A stretch of 45,164 bases of DNA. Origin: Thoreauomyces humboldtii. Its lineage: Eukaryota; Chytridiomycota; Chytridiomycetes; Spizellomycetales; Powellomycetaceae. The stretch spans positions 1 to 45,164 of the forward strand of contig JADGJA010000089.1 in NCBI GenBank assembly GCA_027596035.1, written 5' to 3'. Below, one piece after another: positions 23,086 through 33,440 of this stretch; the stretch's first letter is position 1, and the number at the start of each line of letters is the position of its first letter. The translations under genes and the position numbers were made by a program. The notes below the pieces were generated by a model. It made no database searches and had not been told where the DNA came from. It saw only the letters and a list, made by a program, of their open reading frames with translations.

Positions 23086-24205
23086 TCAGTGGAAGCAAGT
23101 GTTACGAAGACCTGTCAAAATCAATGGGAGCATATCAGCCAACCTGAGCCCACCGCTTCTCAGAAGGCACAGAACACTGTGCTTACTTTGCTCGTGGACG
23201 GGCTGAACGAGTTTGATTGAACAAGGTGGCCATAAAGATGTCAGTAAGCGCGCTTTTGATCTTTCCGTACGAAGACGCCTCATACCATCTCATGTTTCTT
23301 GAAAGTGTTCAACTCCTCTCTGATGGTCTGCTTCATTTGAGGGGTGAGCTTCTTGAAGGTCGAGTTGGTATCGGGCTTGCGGTTGTACTCTGTCTTTCGG
23401 AACGTCGGCAGGACTTCCACCGTCTGAAAACCATACGAGGATGTCGGTCAACCCCATGACGATGGAAGCCGATATGCGGAAGCAACACTTATCGTACCTC
23501 TGCAAACATAAGGATCCTCCTCTCCTGCAATTGTCCCGCATCCGGACGTTCCCTCAGACGCGAGTCAAGCACATCCACCAATTGCGACTTCCTCAGTCGA
23601 TCCTGCATCGCAGCCAACGAAGGATCGACCCCCGTGTTCTTGAGGATGTTCATCTCCTCCAACTGCTCCTTCTCGGGTCTCTTCTTCAGGATGGACTTGA
23701 TGACCTCCTTCCTCATCTCAAAGTTGAGAGGTTTCTGAAGGTCAAGGGCTCCGAGGGGCGTCTGTCCGTTCCGACCTGATTGATCGAGACTGTCGCTACT
23801 GTCCACTCGCAGGATGTTGCGAAGCTTGAGGTCGACCTTGTCGGGTCGAATCCCGATCTTTCGGTTCAACGTGTCCTTTGTCTTTTCGGCTTCGAGAGCC
23901 ATCTTTTGCTTGATGAGCGTGTTGGAGACACCCGGTTGGGCTTCGTCTTCGCGCATGATGTTCCGCTGGACGAGCTCTTCCGGACCCTGGCGGCGGGACA
24001 GCTTCTTGCTTAGGTCTTTGAGGAAAAGGAAGATCCATCAGACAGCGGTCGACCATGGGCGAGAGCGGAGCGGAGAGAGGTCGAGGACAGAGGGGGGCAG
24101 TGCGAACTCACCAGAGACCATGCGGCCAAATCCCTTGTTCTGCAGATCTCCACTGCTTCCAAGGGATGGCGCATCGGTCAGGTTCGTTTCTACCAGAGCC
24201 GCCAT
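23086..24205 (-). CDS. RPEL-repeat protein (actin-binding motif protein)
   Basis: Five exons (24112-24205, 23498-24015, 23286-23423, 23187-23202, 23086-23111) join in phase to 263 aa, including a 16-nt microexon. Four RPEL motifs are visible: a degenerate first (SRRQGPEELVQRNIM, Gln replacing Pro), then GIRPDKVDLKLRNIL, KKRPEKEQLEEMNIL and RERPDAGQLQERRIL. The C-terminal block TFRKTEYNRKPD...FKKLTPQMKQTIREELN and the end VHEQSLRNTCFH resemble the conserved end I recall for fungal RPEL proteins. Family knowledge: RPEL motifs bind monomeric actin in MRTF and Phactr. The function in fungi is little defined. There is no SAP or PP1-docking region. An in-frame upstream ATG at 24244 is an alternative start. 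Confidence 0.88.
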
Positions 24206-24666
24206 CTCGTAAATGCAGTTTTCAAGAGCGAGGCGGGAGGGCAAAGGGGTTCGTGGACGTGGGACTTGATACTGAAAAGGTATCGCAGGTGGTCAAGAAG
24301 AAGATCGATTTGTCGTAGACCTTGAGCAAAAGTACTCAAATGGGGGAAATCCTACTTCCCGGAAGGCTTCATAGACGCCTTCTTTCAAACCAATGCCGGT
24401 GCATCGTTCTGCAAAGGTATGCGACGGAAATAGCGACGTACTGGCTGTCGAAACCCGGCAGTATTTGAACCTTTCGCTTTCGTCGCCCAGTCTTGAGGTC
24501 CTGAAGTCCTGTGAGGTTCAGAAGATCACTGATTGAGACAGTATCGAATGTCCGCTCATCCGGGGTCTTCCGGTCTGCTATTTATTAATTGGATTCTGGA
24601 GGCTTCCTATGATAAAGGTGAAGTGGTGTAAAACATCGTGCTCAACGGAGATGACGAAGGCGTATT
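24206..24666. other. Upstream region of the RPEL gene
   Basis: About 460 nt between the RPEL start and the next minus-strand stop. It contains an AT-rich stretch near 24579-24591 (CTATTTATTAATT) that could act as a core promoter element. No gene was seen. Confidence 0.35.
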
Positions 24667-25943
24667 TCAGTACTCGTCATCGAAGCCATCTTCGCTTCCG
24701 CCTTTGGCAGGAGCCGGCGGGTCATCCAGCAACTTTAGCCAGACGACGCTCCCACATCGCACGCCCCTCGCCTTCAAGCTGTCGGTATTCGACCACTGCA
24801 CGAAACCCTCCCCCTGATCCTTCCAATGCACGCCTCCATCCTCTCCCATCCGAGCACTCCCGACCCTGAATGCCCTTGCTGTCCCAAAAAGCGCATCTGC
24901 CACACTGGTTCGCCACCGGTCCGATGAAGCGTGGGAAGAGGATGCCGGGTTGGTGCTGGGGATCGACAGCGCGCGGAGTGCGTGGGGATCGTGAAGGACG
25001 AGTCGTTGAAGCATGTCGACCGATATGTCGAGGGTGGGAATTCGGAGCGCGTGCTCGGCGGGCCATCCGTTGTGGGCGGGAGCGGGAGCATCGGAGGGCG
25101 GGAGGACACGAAGGATCACGTGTAATCCGGGTGTCGGATCGACCTGCTCACGGCCCGTGCGGATCAGTCAATATGATGAAGTATTGAATGACGTGGATGT
25201 AGAACTCACCCCGCCACGTAGGAACGCAGAATCTCTGTCAAAGTACTCTCGTGGCCACTTTGCGTCTGTTCCCTGCTTCAAGGTGCTGGTTGCCTCATCC
25301 GCAAATTCCTGATGCCGCGGTCGTTGCTCTTCGCCCCACTCGTATACGTCATCCATTCCCTCGTTCACTGAAGCCAAATGTCAGGACTTTTTCGGACTCA
25401 GGAAATAACGTTGGACAATTGAGGAGGTCACACGCACTGATGGCTTCCATTGTCTCGCTAATTGTTAGCCTCATGTCGTATTTGTGTTGCCGCGCCAAAG
25501 CGGTTTGAATGGTCTCCCCTTTGTTTGCATATCGGATCCCCTGAGATAAGTTCAGAAGATAAGAAGCAATTCATATTCATCTCTTGAACAAATCCCAAAG
25601 GCTAGCAAACCTTGATAGCTTCGACCTCTGCTCGATTGACGACATGGTTCGACACCATGAGTTGAGCACGGGTATCGATCATGACGCCAGCATCAAAGTT
25701 TCTATCCGCCGCGACCCTGTAGTGAGCGACCTGATGGGCCAGACACTTTGCTTTATGGAGATCCCCCTTTCCGGCAAAGTTCCGAAGTTGACCCATCAGA
25801 TGCCGTTCCTTCCGTTCCAGGTCGCCTCGGTCCCGTCGAAGTTCCCGCTGCGTCCGGTCGGCGTTGACTCTGGCATCTCGCAACCTGCGGTCCCGTCGGA
25901 CCATGGGTGCCGAGACCATGCATGCGGCTAGTTTGTCGGACAT
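24667..25943 (-). CDS. Divergent ESCRT-III (VPS2/CHMP2-like) protein with novel C-terminal region
   Basis: Four exons (25611-25943, 25438-25540, 25210-25367, 24667-25143) join in phase to 356 aa. The N-terminal half has the basic Snf7-type helical hairpin: RELRRDRGDLERKERHLMGQ then GDLHKAKCLAHQVAHYR, aligning with the VPS2/CHMP2 pattern RELDRER...KIMAKDLVR. A mid segment TISETMEAI-MNEGMDDVYEW resembles the acidic MEDTMDDVFE helix. The canonical N-terminal amphipathic start (MSFLFG) and a clear MIM are absent. About 160 residues follow instead, with ILRVLPPSDAPAPAHNGWPA, LDISVDMLQRLVL and an acidic DGFDDEY end, matching nothing I recognise. The role is probably membrane remodelling; the VPS2 assignment is by motif order only. 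Confidence 0.68.
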
Positions 25944-26735
25944 CGTCGACCGTCTTTTCTCTCTGTTGTTGAAGAAGTGATCGTCAAAGAATCCCTTCGA
26001 GGTTTGTTGCGGTAAGCCTGGGTTGCGAAGCCCCGACCCAAGAGTTGCGTCACGGAAGGAATGTGCCGGAGGGATCTGACACCTTCTTTCGTTTCGTTCC
26101 GGACACGGGAGGATGATATATCAAGGAAAGAGGGTCTTTGGAAGCAAAAGAATCCCAAAAAGCAAAGCCACGGCGGAGGGATCAAAGCTCAAAGCGGTCC
26201 CCCCAAAAAAGTCGCTGTCCAACATCCGCTTACGTTTCGCTCCGCCCGTTCGATGAACAACCTCCTGAACTTTCTGGATGAGTTCGGCACGGTGCTTTGA
26301 ATCTCTGACCAGCTTGTTGGGGCCACAAGAAACCTGATAGACCCGTTTCAAACCGACTTGGCTGAGTCGACTGCAGGTGGCTGCGAGGAACGCAACCAAA
26401 GTGTACGACCGACAGCCTTTCCCGCCGCAGGCGGTTTTTGAGTCGAGGCAATAAGCTGTAGAGATGCTGAGACCCGGTGCCTCGAGAGAGCGAGCCGATA
26501 CCTGCAGCGCTGTAGGACGGCACCTTGAGCGAAGTCCCTGGGCGTTGGGTCGGAACGGTTGCCGGTCGTGCTGTAGTACCGAAGTACGGTGCCTATAGTG
26601 AGATGTGCACAGCCACTCGCTTAAAGGCACTCGATCTCTCTGCTCGTCTGTGTTGCTGTTGACTGGCCTCCAGGTCTACGTCTACCGAAGCAAACCCCCC
26701 TTCACCACACGCCCCACAAACCTTTCGTACACAAG
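25944..26735. other. Divergent intergenic region, no supported gene
   Basis: About 790 nt between the divergent ESCRT-III-like and small membrane protein genes. A 169-codon minus-strand frame (26121-26630) and an 85-codon one (25928-26185) show no domain, signal peptide or splice-consistent partner. Probably promoters of both neighbours. Confidence 0.4.
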
Positions 26736-27622
26736 ATGGGCGGCGGTGGAAAGTACCCTTACCCGCAGTGGGTCTGGTCCTACTACGGTAAGCAGAAAAC
26801 ACTGGTGGACGCGTTGGTTCTCCGTGACCGAACCGAACCGCACACGGCGTGCAATTCTTTTTCCTTTTAGTCTAACCCTGACCGACCTCTACAGGTGGAT
26901 GGTGGTCCCAACCCAAAAACGTCGTATCCAACACCATCGTCACAGGTCTCGGCGTCGCGACCCTCGTCGCGTTGGCCTGGAACGTTTCCGCCAACCGTGA
27001 GGTTCGTTACTGGCCGTATTTGCTCAGCCTGCTGCTTGCGGATTCCGTGGGAAGGGCGTACTACCACGCTAGGGCGACGGAAATCAGCGCGGGGGAAGGG
27101 CAGATTTGCGGAAAGGCATCGTCTGAAGACGTTTTGTGGGAGCTGGGGTATTGTGGATTGCCAGTTGCCGAGGCGGAGGAGGTTTGTCCTCCGACCCTGC
27201 GGGTCGTTAGAACGTCAAAGATTATCGAGGACCGCTTGAAGGACTGGAGGGGAGGCAGCGCAAGACCATTCGATTCCACACCGTGCGATGACAAGCTAAA
27301 GTCAAACTCTTTTGTGCCTTCACCAGATCCGACACAGGTACCCGGACCGATGGATTCCTTCCATGCTCTGGGCGAAGGAGTTCCACGTACGTTATCGGGT
27401 TGATGCCTCTTATTGAAGGCTGGAAGTCCTGATGGGTTTTCTTGGAAACAGGACCCAGCGTTCAAGGCGATGTGGGAGAAACAGCTCGCAACGGAAGGCA
27501 GGCAGTGGATCGAACCCATTCCCGCATGTAAGAGATCTTTTCACCCTCTCTCCTGCCGGTTGAGCAGGATCTGACTTTCAATTACGATGCTTCCAGGGTG
27601 GCCATTCAAGAAGAGCGCATAG
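26736..27622 (+). CDS. Small single-helix membrane protein, candidate complex I accessory subunit
   Basis: Five exons (26736-26787, 26895-27001, 27327-27386, 27452-27527, 27597-27622) join in phase to 106 aa. The pattern PYPQWVWSYYGGWWSQPKNV, one membrane helix (NTIVTGLGVATLVALAWNV), SANREIRHRYPDRWIPSMLW and a short C-terminus WWPFKKSA resembles a conserved fungal/plant family with a PYPxxVWSPxGGWW signature that I associate with mitochondrial complex I accessory subunits. That last link is from memory and uncertain. The third intron is unusually long (325 nt) with a GTTCGT donor, and stays open in frame. Reading through it is the main alternative gene model. Confidence 0.7.
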
Positions 27623-27751
27623 GACGGTAGTGTCAGCGTTAAAAAAAATGTATTGCTCTTACCAGATGGGGTTGAATGTACAATGCGCAAAATGAATTAA
27701 ATAAGGATATCGATGCGGTGGGAGACAATTGGAGGATGGGTGGTGCTAGTT

Positions 27752-30098
27752 TTACTTCTTGTTGCCACCCTTTCGGGTCGCGGCGACCTTCTCTTTGCGT
27801 TTCTTGACGGCCTTTGGAACTTTGGCTTTCCGCTTTTCGCGCTTTGCTTCCTTCCCTGCGTTTTTACGTTCCTGATGACGGGCAAAAGATTGAATGTCAG
27901 TGTTTTCTCCTATGAACGTCATTTGGAGATGTAAGAACTGTGACTGACCTTCTTTGCGTCCTTGTCTTCATCCTTCTTCATTGGCTTTCCAGTTCGCTCG
28001 TCGTACTCATCGTCGCTGTCGCTCTCGTTCTCGCTGTCTTCGTCATCGCTGCCAGAGTCGGGTTCTCCTGGTTGGTTCTCCTTGTCACCGTGCTCTTCCT
28101 CCGACTGCTCCTCCTTCTCGCTATGAGGTGGCACGATCACGTCCTCGCCGAACGTCACCGAAGTGGCGTGGTCCGACTCGGGCATAGCGAGACCCGTGAC
28201 CTGCGCGTACATCAACTGCGCAGTGGACATGCTTGGTTGGTTCCTTTCTAAATGCTGACAATAAAGAACACAGCACATCATACCTCAGATCCTTTCCCTT
28301 CCTTGACCATCTGCACGTCCCTCTCCACGTCCGCAACATCGTCGAGGGTCCTCGGAATGTACAACTGCTTGAAAACTTCCTCGTCGACCTGCACGTCGGC
28401 ACCGTCGAGGTACGTTGCCGGCCGATCCGCGATGCGAGCGTGAACGTTTCTGAGATATCGCTCCACGAGCACCAGATCCGGATCCGTCTCGGTGGTCTCG
28501 ATCGTCCGAGCCTCCTCCTCCTCCTCGTCCACGATCCCCTTCTTGATGACGTCCATGTCCCCGACCACAAAGTCAAACAGCTCTCGCACCGTCATGATCT
28601 GCTCCGGGAGCCGTTTCCGGAAGTAGTCTACCACGTTCGTCACGTCCTTTCGAAGAAATTCCAATGCGTGTGGGTGGTCGTGTTCGACGGACTGTGAGAC
28701 GTCGATGATGTAGAGTGTTCGTTTTTGGTACAGAAGGTTGTATTCGGAGAGATCACCGTGCACGAGCTTGCATTTGTGGTACATCATCCACATCATTTTC
28801 AGAAGTTGGTGGTAGATGGATCGGTAGATCTTCACATCGGTGATCACTGCATCTTTCAGTCTCGGCGCAGCCCTGAGAAGATGAAACCATTCAAAACAAC
28901 GTCCGGTCAAGCGCGCAATCGGTCAAAGTCGGCGTACCATCCGTCCGCGTCTCCGATGAAGGTCATGAGAAGGACATGCATCCTGAGCAGAATAGGTTCC
29001 GGACACGGTATCCCCGCCTGATGCAGTCGTTTCAAGTTCCTCATCTCCTTCTCCGCCCACACCTTGACCATCTTTCGCGGATTGCTCTTGCTGTACCCGT
29101 GACGGAAGCGGTACTCTCCCGACACGTAACGATCCCGATCCTTGAAAGTCAGGATGGACGTCTTGTAGATCTTCAATGCTCGGTGCTGACCGTCCTCGGT
29201 CGTAGCGTGGTAGACGTTGGCCTCCTTTCCCGTGGACACACAACCGTTGATCTCGTAGATGATGTTGCTGTTGAGGAGTTTGAACAGGATGATGCGGGTG
29301 CGGGGGTCGAGAACCTGCTCGACGGTGGCCCGATCCGACTTGTCCTTGTCCCGATTCTTGTCTCCCGCGCCTTTTTTGCTCCCTATCCGTAAACTCGAGT
29401 CCGTGGCTGTCGCGTCTGTGATGATTTTCGGGGTGATTATGAGCCCTCTGCTCGACTCATTTCCCAGCATTCTTCGCCTCGAACGACGCACCGAGTCTTA
29501 TCCGCCCGATGAGCTTCTCGCTCAGGGCTGCCTCCGCCGTGGTCGCCATGGGGTTCGCCTTTGCCGTCTTGGCGGCTGCCGCCGCCGTGCGAGCCGCCGC
29601 GACCACCTGACCCTTCATCCCGGTCGTCTGCTTTGCGGCGTTGTGAAGCGACCCAGCCGGTGCCGCTGAAGATGTCGCGTGGGCCGATCCCAGTTGCGTT
29701 TTGAGCCGGTTGTACTGCTTGGTGAAATCTGTGGCCCCGAAGAATCAGCGCTCTAGCGTGTTCCACGGATGTCTCTTCCCTCCGCGCGTCCTTTCCGTAC
29801 CGCCCGTCGCGCTGAACCAATGGTCGCCGTGGTTCAGATCGAAATCGTCGTCCACGTAGTCGTCGTCGGAGTCCTCATCCTCCTCGTCCTCTTCTTCCTC
29901 GCCATCTTCATCTCCGGACCACCTGTGGAACCCTGCCTCCTCCTCTGGATCGTCGATACGTCGCGGCGTCGCGGTGGTCGTCGTACTGGTGACTGCCGTT
30001 CCGGTCCGGTCAATGTCGACGACCTGGTTGTCTTCCTCCTCTGGGTCTGAGAACTGGCCGTCCACGAAGGGAACCTGTGCTGGTGGTGATACTGTCAT
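27752..30098 (-). CDS. RIO1: Atypical protein kinase RIO1
   Basis: Multi-exon gene. The N-terminal exon from 30098 is very acidic ([20 protein letters not shown]). The kinase core has the RIO1 landmarks [31 protein letters not shown] (ATP loop), [19 protein letters not shown], then [13 protein letters not shown] (catalytic loop) and [13 protein letters not shown] (metal-binding loop). All key residues are present, so it should be active. The C-terminal exons are acidic then strongly basic ([12 protein letters not shown], ending RKGGNKK at 27752). Family knowledge: late cytoplasmic maturation of the 40S subunit. The junction near 29440-29490 between the N-terminal part and the kinase core was not resolved. 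The start [11 protein letters not shown] is preferred; upstream in-frame Met codons exist. Confidence 0.92.
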
Positions 30099-30451
30099 GC
30101 CGCCCCGTCTATCGCCTGGTATGCCAAGTGATGGTTGAGAACCGATTATGCGTGTAAAGCCAAACCGTTCGAACCGTGTGCTCCTTTTTTGAAGGCGGCG
30201 ACGAGGTTGCGATCGAAGGGATAAAAAAGAAAATTCCGACAGTCCCTTTCTCCATGACTCATACTGACTTTTCGACTGCTGCGCACATGACTGTGAACTG
30301 GACTGCACGTCGTGCACGGCGGCCATTGTCTACGAGGCATGGATAAAATCTTGGAAGGTGGAGCTGGGAGCGGGCCATGCTGAGGACGGATGCAGGGATT
30401 GGGGAGGGCATCTTGCTCGTCCTGTTTGGGAACAAGAAGGGGCATCGCTAG

Positions 30452-30928
30452 ATGCGCCCGGGGATCGTACAAGAGAGAGGAGGGTGGATTTACGCGGATA
30501 TCAACAATCCCGACCATATCTTCATTTGTTTAGCGGCTCCCGCACGCTCACAACCTGCTTCCGCTGGCAATCCTGGCGTCGGCGCTATTGCCATCAATCT
30601 GAACGACCCCGATTCCAGTCCCGGGAATCCAGCTCCTAACGGTTTCGTTGTTGTCGCCAACTTCCACACCCACCCGCTCGCAGCAGGTGGTACAGCTAAC
30701 GGGAACCCGCCATCGGATGCAGACTTTCAGAACGCGTGGAGTGCCAGGACTTCGCGAGCAAACATGTGTCCAGCTACGTCCATGGCTCTGGAGAAAAGGT
30801 CAGCAGGATCCCTCGTTAAGATTATCAGTCCGGCGAACCTCCTCAATGCGCCAGGATGTGTGGGTCACGTCCAGCTGGCCGCTCTAGACCGCTGTGTGGT
30901 CGCGGTCCGCATCCTCAACATGTACTAA
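30452..30928 (+). CDS. JAMM/DUF4329-like metalloprotease-fold protein
   Basis: One open frame of 158 codons. A complete JAMM-type set is visible: Glu8 in ERGGWIY, His72 and His74 in FHTHP, and Ser88 and Asp91 in PPSDADF, with a long loop between the HxH and SxxD parts. The surrounding pattern (E-GG-IY early, a variable middle, then hydrophobic strand VVVANFHTHP) recalls DUF4329/JAB-like domains, known from bacterial polymorphic toxins but also found in fungi. Activity is unknown. No signal peptide or membrane helix is present. The ATG directly follows TAG, so 30452 may be the true start or the first base after a 3' splice site. It is divergent from RIO1 across about 350 nt. Confidence 0.62.
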   Translation: MRPGIVQERGGWIYADINNPDHIFICLAAPARSQPASAGNPGVGAIAINLNDPDSSPGNPAPNGFVVVANFHTHPLAAGGTANGNPPSDADFQNAWSARTSRANMCPATSMALEKRSAGSLVKIISPANLLNAPGCVGHVQLAALDRCVVAVRILNMY

Positions 30929-31573
30929 AAGCAGTGTTACCACCTGGTTTCCCTCGTCTCTCCCGTCTTGCCAAGAACTTTCTGTCTTGCAATGAACGTT
31001 GCACAATATGAGAAGATGAAACCGTCCATCTAATTCAGCATCGTAATAAGATCACCCGGGAATCGTTCAGAGTGAGCATCAAGGAATGTAGTAGGTTCAT
31101 CCGTGAAACGTTCGCACTGAGCATCAAGGAACGATTCGTCATTTTTTTTCACTGCATCTGTACATCGTGTGATCCTCTATCCATTGGAGGGTGCGACCTA
31201 CTCGTAGAGCCATACCATCACTTCCGAAAGTGCCATACATCCACATGGCATGTGCAAGCGTCTTCCGGTACCACGGTAGATCGTCAGTCGCCTGGTCCCT
31301 TTTCGTGCCGAATTGGCCTCACTCGCTCCTGCCCGACGTAGCCACCACCCCTAATAGGTCACCTTGAGTGACGGCTGTAGGGACTGGAGACGTACAGTAC
31401 CCCAAGGCGTTTAATAGGGAAAGCCGAGAGATGGTTTCACTTGTCCAAAGTAATACCGGTAAGAGTCTCAAAATCTGGATGGTTATACGGTATGTCTGTG
31501 TTGCGAGGTGTCGGTCACCTTTGTTTCGGCATTGCCGAGAGATCAACCTCCCAAGGCTTGCACAAAATTCCAA
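30929..31573. other. Interval between the JAMM gene and FEX
   Basis: About 645 nt without a supported gene. It holds a degenerate direct repeat: two units of about 31 nt (near 31058-31088 and 31102-31132) sharing CGTTC, TGAGCATCAAGGAA. The last few hundred nt presumably contain the FEX promoter. Confidence 0.4.
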
Positions 31574-33137
31574 ATGTCCACGTCAACGTCCCGCGAACAG
31601 TTCGTCCCGGACAGACCTTCTCGCGGAGAATCGCTCGGTGCATCGTCCTTTCATGTCGCCGATGCAAGTCACGAGGAAATGGAGGAGGACAGTCGAGCCG
31701 ACCTTCGTTTCGCTCCTGTCCCTACCGCGGCCCTCCTGGTCGCTTTCTCGATCGTCGGAGTCTTGATACGTGTCGGGTTGTTGTCGTTGCATGATTATGC
31801 TGGTATGGTGGTATGTTGGGGAAAGTGGAAATGTAAAAGTGGGGCTGGTTAGCTGACGTTCAGTGTTGGACGGATTCTAAGGCGCTCCGGTCATCAACGT
31901 TGTGTATCCACAGTGTAAGCGGCTCCGACAACCGTTGGATTGTACGAAAATGTGAAATTGAAGGAGTCTTCTCTTCTAGTGGTTGGGTGTGTCATCATTG
32001 GCTGGGCGAACGCGCATAGGGCGACGTTATCACGATGGTGAAGCTTTGTTGACGGCGCTGGGGAAAGGGATCCCCGACGATGGTCCTGATCAGTTTAGAT
32101 CGATGATAGGTATCATCCACTCTATATCGGTATAGCCACGGGGCTCTGCGGTGAGTCGGCTTTGCGGAGTGGGATCATCGCTCGTGAAGAGCTCACAATC
32201 ACACTCAGGTTCCATCACGACCTTCTCCACCTGGAGCCTCGACACTTTCCTCGCTCTCAGCAACATGAACGGCCCGCTCCCATACTGGAACGGCCATGAC
32301 GTATGTGGGGGGCTCACTCTTCGGCCTCGGATCGAGAGTAGCTAGACTGACTTTCCTTTTGCAGATCCTTGCTGGAATAGCGATAACATTAGTCGTGGTC
32401 AGCTTCTCTCTCACCTCGCTCTCCTTTGGTGCATCAGTTCACTCCTCGGCGACCAAACCCCTGAAGAACCCTCCTCGACAGCGATCGTGGACTACCTGGT
32501 CGCATGGAACCAAGGACTGGACGGCGATATGCGTGGGAATAGCCGCATGGGCTTTGGTTGCTTTGCTGTGTGGATTCGTGCCGAGTTGGAGAAACACGAT
32601 GGCCGCGGCTGTCGCTGGTCCGTTCGGTAAGACTCGAAGTTATGGGACTCGGTTGACAAGTTTGAAAGATCCTCATTGTTCTGCTTTCTTCATCTTCTTC
32701 CCTAACATAGGAACCCTACTTCGATGGCGTCTCTCCACTTTGAACCTTCGATGGCCTAGATTCCCAATAGGGACCTTCATAGGTTAGCTGCACTCAGTCA
32801 CCCCGTACTCCACGCTTCAATGACACCATGTATCTAACTCCTTCGTGTCCCGCTTCTAGCAAACATGCTGGGAACCCTCCTCGTTGGCCTCCTCTACCTC
32901 CTCAGCAACCGTCGGACACCTCATGACGCGCCCGCATGCACCGTCATGGCGGCCCTCTCTACGGGATTCTGCGGATGTCTGACCACCGTGTCGACCTGGG
33001 TCGTCGAACTGACGTCCCTTCGGAAACGGGACGCTTGGATCTACGGTCTCGCGTCCGTCCTGACCGGATTGGCCATCTTGGCCGTGGTGTTGGGACCCGT
33101 GGTCCATGCGGACGGCGCTGGCGCTTGCATCGGGTGA
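31574..33137 (+). CDS. FEX1: Fluoride export channel FEX (fused CrcB domains)
   Basis: Eight exons (31574-31802, 31882-31914, 31980-32037, 32110-32150, 32209-32300, 32365-32626, 32711-32782, 32860-33137) join in phase to 354 aa. Both CrcB halves are present. The first has NVVYPQ-LVGCVIIGWANA and TGLC-GSITTFSTWSLD. The second has GTLLRWRLSTLN, FPIGTFIANMLGTLLVG and STGFCGCLTTVSTWVVEL. Two to four membrane helices per half are evident. The Phe/Thr-rich TTFSTW segments correspond to the fluoride-pore region. Family knowledge: plasma-membrane passive fluoride exporter; in eukaryotes one fused polypeptide replaces the bacterial homodimer. The second half has Val (TTVSTW) where the first has Phe. 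The N-terminal 50 residues are acidic and cytosolic. Confidence 0.93.
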
Positions 33138-33440
33138 GATGGGGGAAACATCATGCGGGGGGTTCCTTGACCTCGGTTTACATTATTACATAGAGCACGT
33201 TTTTCTCCTCCTTTTTTGCTTGCACATTTACGAATCAATCGTTCGTTACATTGAAAGTTATAGGAAGACGGGGGTGCGGATACTGGTATATACACTTTCG
33301 ATCGTCATTTTGAAAAAAACACCGTCATCTTCCTTTACATTGCGCTCTTCCTGCTCATGTCATGTCACCCATCTGCCGTCGTTTCATCGTTCGCCAACCA
33401 AAGCAACCCAAAAAAGCAAACCGTCCGGAAGACCCTCCGA
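33138..33440. other. Convergent 3' flanks of FEX and the PD-(D/E)XK-like gene
   Basis: About 300 nt, T-rich, between two convergent stop codons. A plus-strand frame runs from 33106 to 33867 here, but it overlaps a better-supported minus-strand exon. Confidence 0.4.

Noticed and set aside
26121..26630. Minus-strand frame of 169 codons in a divergent intergenic region
   Set aside because: No recognisable motif, no plausible upstream exon, and composition like a chance open frame.
27002..27403. Read-through model of the small membrane protein as the main product
   Set aside because: The spliced model restores the conserved REIRHRYPDRWIPS tail and closes all five exons in phase; read-through is reported as possible intron retention only.
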